Shown: positions 1-4,633 of the stretch, in pieces
Numbering within the stretch: position 1 is the stretch's first letter
Layout: every line of letters begins with the position of its first letter
Assembly (NCBI GenBank): GCA_009702955.1
Contig: WLHA01000103.1
Span: forward strand, 1-5,600
DNA: 5,600 bases
Reading direction: 5' to 3'
Origin: Actinomycetota bacterium
GTDB taxonomy: Bacteria > Actinomycetota > Acidimicrobiia > IMCC26256
Translations under genes and position numbers: made by a program
Notes under the pieces: model-generated
Database searches by the model: none
Seen by the model: the letters and a program-made list of their open reading frames with translations, nothing else
What the model was told of the DNA's origin: nothing

Positions 1-164
1 GCACGGGGTCGATCGTGACCTACGACGCCGAGCTGAAGCTCAACGGGCCGCTCGGTCTCGCCGATCCGATCCTTCGCCTGACATTTGGGCGCATCGGAGA
101 TCGAGCAGCCGCTGGATTGATTCGAGTGCTCGAAGGCGAGCGACTCCCGGAGCAACCTCGATGA
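1..164 (+). CDS. SRPBCC-family protein, C-terminal fragment (5' end outside window)
   Basis: An open frame enters from the left edge (first full codon at 3) and stops with TGA at 162-164, giving 53 visible residues. The peptide begins TGSIVTYDAELKLNGPLGLA and continues through DPILRLTFGRIGDRAAAGL to a charged tail, LEGERLPEQPR. A beta strand (VTYDAELKL), a short turn (NGPLGLADP) and a long amphipathic C-terminal helix are what the end of a SRPBCC (START/Bet v1-like, polyketide cyclase/dehydrase) domain looks like; these domains form a hydrophobic pocket for lipid-like ligands. The stop codon overlaps the ATG of the following SDR gene, so the two are almost certainly co-transcribed and translationally coupled. 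The family call rests on the C-terminal third only; the ligand is unknown. Confidence 0.7.
   Translation, partial: TGSIVTYDAELKLNGPLGLADPILRLTFGRIGDRAAAGLIRVLEGERLPEQPR
149..152 (+). promoter_or_regulatory. Ribosome binding site (GGAG) for the SDR gene
   Basis: GGAG lies 8 nt before the ATG at 161, inside the coding sequence of the upstream SRPBCC gene. It supports 161 as the start and, with the ATGA stop/start overlap, supports coupled translation. Confidence 0.55.
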
Positions 165-1162
165 ACGTTCGCAACATTGTCGACGCTCTCATCGAAGCGC
201 CAGTAATCACGAGTTTTACGCGGATCGGTTACGCCGTTCGGGCTCGGCTCGATGCTTGGCAGCCGCTCGGAGAGTACGACCTCTCGGGGCGGGTGATCGT
301 ACTCACTGGTGCGACCTCCGGACTCGGAAAGGCTGCGGCTATGCAACTCGCCGAGTGCGGTGCAACGCTCGTGCTTGTTGGGCGCGATGCCGATCGTAAT
401 GAAAAGGCCGTTGCAGCGATCATCGAATCGTCTGGCAATCCGAATGTCACCCAAGTTGCGGCCGACATGGGTGACTACGAGCAAGTTAAGGCTTTGGCCT
501 ACCGAGTGCTCGCGGAGCATGATCGACTCGATGTACTGATCCACAATGCCGGTGCCCTAACTCCGGATCGACGCACCGCACCCGACGGTACCGAGGCCAC
601 GGTCGCGAGTCAGGTGATCGGGCCCTTCTTGTTGACGAGACTGCTTCTTGAGAGGCTCGCCACAACGCCACAGTCTCGGGTGCTGACGATGTCGTCGGGA
701 GGAATGTACTCATCCGCCTTGACCGTCTCTGGGCTCCAGATGTCTGAAGCGGAGTACCGCGGTACTGAGCAGTACGCGCGTGCGAAGCGAGCGCAGGTCG
801 TGCTAAACGAGATGTGGGCCGAGCGATTTGGGAGTCTCGGGATCCACTTCCAGGCAATGCACCCCGGCTGGGCATCCACCCCAGGAGTCGACGCATCGTT
901 GCCGACATTCTCGAAGATCATGGGGCCACTCTTGCGCTCGCCTGAGCAGGGGGCTGACACATTGGTGTGGCTCGCCGCCGACGAACTTCCGCTGCGATCG
1001 AACGGAGGCTTCTGGCTAGATAGGCGACCCCGAAGCACGCACAAAATCCCAAGGACGAAGAGTGCCGAGACGCTCGACCGCCGCCAACGTCTCTGGGACT
1101 GGGTCAGTAAAACCTGCGGCATCGACCCGGCCCTGCCCGACGCGAACCCGAGAGCCGAGTAG
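161..1162 (+). CDS. SDR-family NAD(P)-dependent oxidoreductase, DHRS12-like
   Basis: This is a complete 333-residue short-chain dehydrogenase/reductase, predicted to oxidise or reduce a hydroxyl/keto group with NAD(P)(H) in the cytoplasm or at the membrane surface. A Rossmann fold starts near residue 44 with the cofactor loop TGATSGLG (49-56). It is followed by the NAG motif (129-131), a catalytic serine in TMSSGG (178-179), the pair Y205xxxK209, and the HPGW segment (234-237) after the active site. The roughly 26-residue Ser-Tyr spacing is longer than in classical SDRs and fits the retinol-dehydrogenase/DHRS12-like group. So do the QGADTLVWLA segment and the tail FWLDRRPRSTH...RQRLWDWV. A 40-residue N-terminal extension precedes the fold. 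The start is set by GGAG at 149-152 and the ATGA overlap with the SRPBCC gene. The partner gene suggests a hydrophobic, lipid- or sterol-like substrate, but this is inference. Local GC (58-68% in rows counted) is the highest in the window. Confidence 0.9.
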   Translation: MNVRNIVDALIEAPVITSFTRIGYAVRARLDAWQPLGEYDLSGRVIVLTGATSGLGKAAAMQLAECGATLVLVGRDADRNEKAVAAIIESSGNPNVTQVAADMGDYEQVKALAYRVLAEHDRLDVLIHNAGALTPDRRTAPDGTEATVASQVIGPFLLTRLLLERLATTPQSRVLTMSSGGMYSSALTVSGLQMSEAEYRGTEQYARAKRAQVVLNEMWAERFGSLGIHFQAMHPGWASTPGVDASLPTFSKIMGPLLRSPEQGADTLVWLAADELPLRSNGGFWLDRRPRSTHKIPRTKSAETLDRRQRLWDWVSKTCGIDPALPDANPRAE

Positions 1163-1238
1163 CGGTCACGTCGCTGAGCCAGAAGCAGTTCACTGTGCAG
1201 CGATTACTTTGGCAAAGCGTTGTGCATGTGTATCTCTT

Positions 1239-1260
1239 GGTTCTGGAAAAACCCTGAACC
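1239..1260. terminator. Hairpin between convergent genes, possible bidirectional terminator
   Basis: GGTTC (1239-1243) pairs with GAACC (1256-1260). Two more G-C pairs follow inside after a T-T mismatch, leaving an A-rich loop. It lies in the 131-bp gap between the stop of the SDR gene (1162) and the stop of the minus-strand pentapeptide gene (1294), where termination of both transcripts is expected. No U-tract follows on either strand, so it is not a classic intrinsic terminator. Confidence 0.3.
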
Positions 1261-1263
1261 CAA

Positions 1264-1286
1264 TCAATTCAAGGGTCTCGTAGTCG
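1264..1286. repeat. Left copy of a 23-nt imperfect direct repeat flanking the pentapeptide gene
   Basis: This copy contains the core AAGGGTCTCGTAGTCG at 1271-1286. It matches the copy at 2355-2377 at 19 of 23 positions in the same orientation, and all four differences are transitions. It starts 8 bases beyond the stop codon of the pentapeptide gene. Its nature (recombination site, relic of a duplication, regulator site or chance) is unknown. Confidence 0.45.
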
Positions 1287-1293
1287 CGGTAGG

Positions 1294-2334
1294 TTAGTTG
1301 CAGCGGGTAAACCTCGCGAGGGTGAAGTCCGATGTTACCTTGCATAGTGCGGACATCGTCTTCGGAGGTTCGGAGGGATTGTTCTGGGAATAACGCCAAG
1401 CAATGTTCCACTCCCCGTATCCAGGTACCGCCATTTGGCTGCCTACGTCAACTATTGCTCCCGCAAAATTTGAAACTCGATTCCACCAACAAACGCTCTG
1501 GCAATACGTTTTACCTTCTACCCAACCCTTGTATGGGTAGGCCGCACCTCTCAAATCGGCTCCGGCCACATTGGCGAGATCGATGTTCGCGTCGAATATG
1601 TTTGCGCCTTTGAGGTCAGCGTAGGAAAGATTTTGGAAACTGAGGTCGGAGTTACTGAATTGAACCCCAGATAAATTAGCTTTAGGGCCGACGAGGTAAC
1701 CGTTGACGAGTTGCCACTCTGCTGGTAGCCACACTCTTCGCTTCTCGACAAGCGCCATATTCGGTGCGGGATTAAATAGGTCTAAATAAAAACCGTATTG
1801 ACCATAGATAAGCCACTCACTCTCCGTACTAAAACTGTAAACGTAAGAGTAATCATATGCTTTTGGGCTCTTTAGGTAACTTGGGAACGATGTTTTGAGT
1901 GACTTCTTGCCGATCACTCCACCAGATTTCACTCCGTCAAGTATTGCTCCAATAAACGTTGCGTCAGTTAAGTCGGTATTGGTGAACGTCGAACCAGTGA
2001 AGTCCGCTCCGTTAAGGGAAGAACGATTGAATTTCATCCCGGTCAGATCAACGCCTCTGACGACAACGCCATTCAAGTTCATTCCTTGACAATCGCCGTT
2101 GACCTTAAAATCGCAGCTTGCTCCACTCGGCCCGGTCACAAGGGTGCCTGCCGTCGAAGATTTACTGACCCGGACTGCAACGCCAACAACTGCTGAAGCG
2201 ACAACAATGCCGGCGAAGACACCGGTGGCGACTCGGCGACGCCGGCGACCATGCCGAGATCCTTTAGATGCGCCTACCGTGTCATCGTCATCTGACCGTG
2301 CCTTGCTGCTTGCCCCGTCCCCCATAAAATCCAT
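1294..2334 (-). CDS. Membrane-anchored extracellular pentapeptide-repeat protein
   Basis: This is a 346-residue protein of unknown role. The N-terminus (1-34) is hydrophilic, with an acidic DDDD patch followed by RHGRRRRR. Next comes one hydrophobic segment (about 35-56, Ala/Val/Gly-rich); the positive-inside rule puts the remainder outside the cell. Residues 85-135 form about ten pentapeptides (NLNGV, DLTGM, SLNGA, DFTGS, DLTDA), expected to coil into a right-handed beta-helix. Residues 219-264 hold about nine more (ANLSG, ADLKG, ANIFD, ADLRG). Between them lies a Tyr-rich insert, followed by LPAEWQLVNGYLVGP (203-217). All six cysteines (74, 82, 278, 282, 331, 345) lie on the exported side, so disulfides are plausible. 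The C-terminus (266-346) is Trp/Tyr-rich. The start at 2334 has only a weak AGG-type ribosome site; the Met at codon 4 (2325) is an alternative. The middle of the gene is about 40% GC, much lower than its neighbours. It may follow the P450 gene on one transcript (139-bp gap) or have its own promoter. Confidence 0.85.
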   Translation of the reverse strand: MDFMGDGASSKARSDDDDTVGASKGSRHGRRRRRVATGVFAGIVVASAVVGVAVRVSKSSTAGTLVTGPSGASCDFKVNGDCQGMNLNGVVVRGVDLTGMKFNRSSLNGADFTGSTFTNTDLTDATFIGAILDGVKSGGVIGKKSLKTSFPSYLKSPKAYDYSYVYSFSTESEWLIYGQYGFYLDLFNPAPNMALVEKRRVWLPAEWQLVNGYLVGPKANLSGVQFSNSDLSFQNLSYADLKGANIFDANIDLANVAGADLRGAAYPYKGWVEGKTYCQSVCWWNRVSNFAGAIVDVGSQMAVPGYGEWNIAWRYSQNNPSEPPKTMSALCKVTSDFTLARFTRCN

Positions 2335-2354
2335 TCGGGGAACCTAACACCTTC

Positions 2355-2377
2355 TCGATTTAAGGGTTTCGTAATCG
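2355..2377. repeat. Right copy of a 23-nt imperfect direct repeat flanking the pentapeptide gene
   Basis: This copy contains the core AAGGGTTTCGTAATCG at 2362-2377 and is the counterpart of 1264-1286 (19/23 identical). It lies 20 bases upstream of the pentapeptide start codon. The two copies therefore enclose the whole gene, with a unit length of 1091 bp. I found no third copy in the window. Confidence 0.45.
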
Positions 2378-2469
2378 TTATTGCATAGATGACGACCCGC
2401 CGGTAAATGGGTGCGGTTCTATTCCCGGCGACTGCACAACCTGAGCAATCTCGATTAGTTCAAATATTC

Positions 2470-2487
2470 GAGCCTAAGAAGCGGCTC
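2470..2487 (-). terminator. Small hairpin spanning the P450 stop codon, possible weak terminator
   Basis: GAGCC (2470-2474) and GGCTC (2483-2487) form a 5-bp perfect stem with an 8-nt loop that spans the P450 stop codon. On the minus strand it is followed by an AT-rich stretch (GAATATTTGAA), but not by a clean U-run. The short stem makes efficient termination doubtful, so read-through into the pentapeptide gene is possible. Confidence 0.2.
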
Positions 2488-3739
2488 TTGTAGAGCGTCT
2501 TACGGGGAGTTCGGTTAGCTGGCGTGTAACGAAGTTCGAGCGCCAGGTGAGGTTGTCCTTGGTTACCTCGAGGTCTGGGAATCGAGTTAGAACTCGCGAA
2601 ATCACGATCTGTGCTTCTTGCCGCCCAAGTGCGGCGCCGATGCAGAAGTGAATTCCTTTACCGAACGCCAAGTGCGGCTTAGGTGCACGCTGAATATCGA
2701 GTTTGTCTGGATTCTCAAAGGCATCTGGATCGCGGTTGCCGGAACCTAGAAGTAGGCGAACCGCGGCACCAGGGGTGATGGTTACTCCGTGGAGTTCGAA
2801 GGGTTCGCTTGCCCAACGCCCTCCTCCGGAGGCAACGTGCAGAGGGCTCTCGAATCGCAGTAGTTCTTCGATTGCACTCGAAATCAGGGATGGGTCGTTG
2901 CGCAGCAACTCTGCTTGATCCGGGTGACGCAGGAGTTCGCGAAGGCCGCTTGAGATGAGGCTCTTTGTAGTGTCGTGCCCAGCCATCAATAGAAGTATGA
3001 GCATCGCGACAATCTCATCGACACTCAAACCTGTGCCATCTTCCTCTGCGGTAAGGAGCGCAGAGATTAGGTCTTCGCCTGGATTCGAACGCCGCTCATC
3101 AATGATTGTTCGACAGTACGCGTCAAAATCTGTTGCAGCCTCGTTAGCCGCTGGTAGTGCAGATAGATCAATCGGTAATTCGTTGAAAGCTGTAATTTCT
3201 GTTGTCCAACGGTGCAACTCTGTCCAGTCGGACTCGGGCACTCCAAGGAGATGCGTGATGCTGAGAATTGGAAATGGTTCGGCTATTTCGGTCATGAGAT
3301 CAAACTCGTCTTGAGGGTCGAGGCGATCAAGAATTGTGTCAATCGTTTTTTCGAGGTGAGGTTGGAGCGCTGCAATGCGCCTAGGAGTAAACGCTTTTGC
3401 AAATGTCGCACGAACCCTCGAATGCTCAGGTGGGTCGATAAAGAGCAGTGTTAGCTCGGCTAAACGTCGCAGGGCGGGGGATGCTGCTTCGGCCATTACT
3501 TCGCGCCAGGGTGAGGGCGTTGATACGCAGAGTCGAGGGTCACGCAGGAGAGCCTCAATATCTGCGTATCGCGATACGACAAATCCCACTTCGTGATGGG
3601 CAAGTACAGGCGTCTGTTCCCGGAGTGCCTTATACCAAGGGTATGGATCGGCACGAAAAGATGGATCTAGAGGGCTCCATTTGAGGGCATCCAAAGTCTG
3701 TGTCATTTGAGAGACTTTACGGCTATTTAAGCTTCCCAT
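2474..3739 (-). CDS. Cytochrome P450 (soluble bacterial type)
   Basis: This is a 421-residue haem-thiolate monooxygenase, expected to insert one oxygen atom from O2 into an organic substrate in the cytoplasm, using electrons from a ferredoxin system. All hallmarks are present and intact. The C-helix has H106xxxR110 in DPPEHSRVR (haem propionate contacts). The I-helix AGHDTT (253-258) carries the acid-alcohol pair for O2 activation. The K-helix ExxR is E292-R295, and GNRDPDAFENPDKLDIQR lies at 334-351. The haem loop FGKGIHFCIG (359-368) has C366 as the axial ligand. Length is normal for the bacterial soluble class and there is no membrane anchor. The ATG at 3739 is preferred because AAGG lies 5 nt upstream; the internal Met at codon 12 lacks such a site. 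A well-formed promoter lies at 3822-3849. No ferredoxin or reductase gene is next to it, so redox partners are probably shared and encoded elsewhere. Substrate and CYP family cannot be assigned by eye. Confidence 0.95.
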   Translation of the reverse strand: MGSLNSRKVSQMTQTLDALKWSPLDPSFRADPYPWYKALREQTPVLAHHEVGFVVSRYADIEALLRDPRLCVSTPSPWREVMAEAASPALRRLAELTLLFIDPPEHSRVRATFAKAFTPRRIAALQPHLEKTIDTILDRLDPQDEFDLMTEIAEPFPILSITHLLGVPESDWTELHRWTTEITAFNELPIDLSALPAANEAATDFDAYCRTIIDERRSNPGEDLISALLTAEEDGTGLSVDEIVAMLILLLMAGHDTTKSLISSGLRELLRHPDQAELLRNDPSLISSAIEELLRFESPLHVASGGGRWASEPFELHGVTITPGAAVRLLLGSGNRDPDAFENPDKLDIQRAPKPHLAFGKGIHFCIGAALGRQEAQIVISRVLTRFPDLEVTKDNLTWRSNFVTRQLTELPVRRSTRAAS

Positions 3740-3744
3740 GCTTA

Positions 3745-3748
3745 CCTT
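3745..3748 (-). promoter_or_regulatory. Ribosome binding site (AAGG) for the P450 gene
   Basis: AAGG on the minus strand ends 5 nt before the ATG at 3739. It decides in favour of this start over the methionine 11 codons further in, which has no purine-rich site before it. Confidence 0.45.
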
Positions 3749-3820
3749 GTGACGACAGACTTAAAGCAGGCGTTTCGGACGGAGAGAAAAATGTGTCGCA
3801 AAACAGGGAGAATTCATATT

Positions 3821-3826
3821 TATTAT
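3821..3826 (+). promoter_or_regulatory. Predicted -10 element for the rightward gene (3952)
   Basis: TATTAT matches TATAAT at 5 of 6 positions on the plus strand and overlaps the -10 of the leftward P450 promoter. No convincing -35 lies 16-18 nt upstream. If used, transcription would start near 3833 and give a leader of about 120 nt that includes the hairpin at 3869-3928. Confidence 0.3.
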
Positions 3827-3849
3827 TGGGTCTAAATCGGCTCTCTCAA
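3822..3849 (-). promoter_or_regulatory. Predicted promoter of the P450 gene
   Basis: On the minus strand, TTGAGA (3849-3844, 5/6 to the -35 consensus TTGACA) is followed after a 16-nt spacer by AATAAT (3827-3822, 5/6 to TATAAT). Transcription would start near 3815 and give a leader of about 75 nt. It sits in the AT-rich part of the 212-bp divergent region. Matched by eye to the vegetative sigma-70 consensus. Confidence 0.45.
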
Positions 3850-3868
3850 GGCTCTTTGAGTAGCAGCA

Positions 3869-3928
3869 GGCGAGACTTTTGTCGCATCGCCCATCGCTCC
3901 CAAGAGAGAGGCGATTGGCGGTCTCCCC
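3869..3928 (+). promoter_or_regulatory. Two-tier hairpin upstream of the gene at 3952 (possible leader RNA structure)
   Basis: The inner stem pairs CGCCCATCGC (3888-3897) with GCGATTGGCG (3911-3920): 9 of 10 pairs, 13-nt loop. Directly stacked on its 3' side, the outer stem pairs GGCGAGAC (3869-3876) with GTCTCCCC (3921-3928): 7 of 8 pairs, with an 11-nt bulge on the 5' side. The structure ends 23 nt before the ATG at 3952. It could be a leader RNA regulating the downstream gene, an operator-like inverted repeat, or a terminator-like element (only a TTT follows). I do not recognise a known riboswitch class. Confidence 0.4.
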
Positions 3929-3951
3929 TTTATCCGGTCAGAATAGTGCCT

Positions 3952-4617
3952 ATGCAGATTGAATCGCGTGACTCAGTCTCCCTCAAGCCGGTTGAACTCG
4001 ATGAGTTCAGTCAACTGCTTGTAGCGGTTGGACTTGCTGGGATGGACGAACACCTTGAGTCTCAAGTGGAGAAATTTCCGCTTATCGTGCTCGCGGTAGT
4101 AGATGACGAGAACCACGGATTCCTATTCGGGTCCCTTGAGCGCGTTGGTGGAACCCCCTGCATCCTCTGGGGGCTAGGTGCGATTCGCAAAGGCAAGACA
4201 AGTGGAACCACACTCAAGGCTTTGGTCGCAGAGCTCTACCGTCGTGCAGCGATCTCGTTCCCGGATGAGGATGTCCTCATCGCAGGCCGCATCGCTCACC
4301 CCGCCACCTATAACCTCTTCGCCCAATTGGATGACGTAGTTCCTCGCCCCAACTACAAGGCAACTGGTGAGGAGCGAGCATGGGGACGCCGTCTAGCGAA
4401 ACGTTTCTCCTGCGACACTCGTTATGACGAGCATGCTTTTCGAGTCAAGCCTGGCAAAGTGCCCGAGCCGGTTCTAGATGCAAGCACCGTTAAGGGTGGG
4501 GGCAAAGCCGCAGTTGAGCTTGTCGGTGAGTGCAGCCCAAGCGGCGGCGAAGCAATCATTGCATTTGGTTGGGTCTCAGCAGACGCACTTGCCGGAGGCT
4601 TCGGGCTCCTCGTCTGA
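3952..4617 (+). CDS. Conserved hypothetical protein with a GNAT-like layout
   Basis: This is a 221-residue protein of uncertain function. Residues 43-65 look like paired beta strands (PLIVLAVVDD, HGFLFGSLERV). Residues 69-81 are a strand leading into a basic Gly-containing loop (AIRKGKTSG, 77-85), followed by a helix (TTLKALVAELYRRA). Then come a strand (DVLIAGRIAHP, 107-117) and a helix (ATYNLFAQLDDVVPRP). This order resembles the acyl-CoA-binding half of GNAT acyltransferases, where a basic Gly loop caps the helix binding pyrophosphate. The segment ATGEERAWGRRLAKRF (137-152) looks conserved from what I recall of actinobacterial hypotheticals. There is no signal peptide or membrane segment. 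The reading frame stays open back to 3700, but the earlier part overlaps the P450 start and promoter and has no protein-like character. The ATG at 3952 is preferred; GTG at 3946 is an alternative. No good Shine-Dalgarno sequence is seen. The gene converges on the DUF255 gene with 16 bp between stops. Existence is fairly sure; the family is tentative. Confidence 0.75.
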   Translation: MQIESRDSVSLKPVELDEFSQLLVAVGLAGMDEHLESQVEKFPLIVLAVVDDENHGFLFGSLERVGGTPCILWGLGAIRKGKTSGTTLKALVAELYRRAAISFPDEDVLIAGRIAHPATYNLFAQLDDVVPRPNYKATGEERAWGRRLAKRFSCDTRYDEHAFRVKPGKVPEPVLDASTVKGGGKAAVELVGECSPSGGEAIIAFGWVSADALAGGFGLLV

Positions 4618-4633
4618 GGTTGCTAAGAGTCCG

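Noticed and set aside
20..1122. Several minus-strand frames opposite the SRPBCC and SDR genes
   Set aside because: They are antisense shadows of a high-GC coding region; their Arg/Ser/Pro-rich translations show no family features, while the plus strand has complete SDR motifs.
1190..1411. Minus-strand 73-codon frame ending downstream of the pentapeptide gene, containing RDYETLELIGF
   Set aside because: It overlaps the C-terminus of a well-supported gene in another frame and has no domain signal. The intriguing DYETL part is explained by the direct repeat.
2342..2348. GTTAGGT on the minus strand, matching the GTTRRRY integron core-site pattern near the start of the pentapeptide gene
   Set aside because: The other end of the gene offers only GTTAGTT, which does not fit, and no attC-like folded site is present. 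A 7-nt degenerate match alone means little.
3794..3886. Direct repeat TGTCGCA at 3794-3800 and 3880-3886 as paired operator sites
   Set aside because: Seven bases repeated once in a 212-bp region is not distinguishable from chance, and no regulator gene is nearby.
3700..3951. Upstream extension of the hypothetical gene, giving 305 residues from an ATG at 3700
   Set aside because: It overlaps the P450 start codon and ribosome site on the other strand and covers the divergent promoter region. The translated sequence is low in protein-like character compared with the part after 3952.
4618..4633. Terminator between the convergent hypothetical and DUF255 genes
   Set aside because: Only 16 bp separate the stops and no inverted repeat or T-run is visible there.
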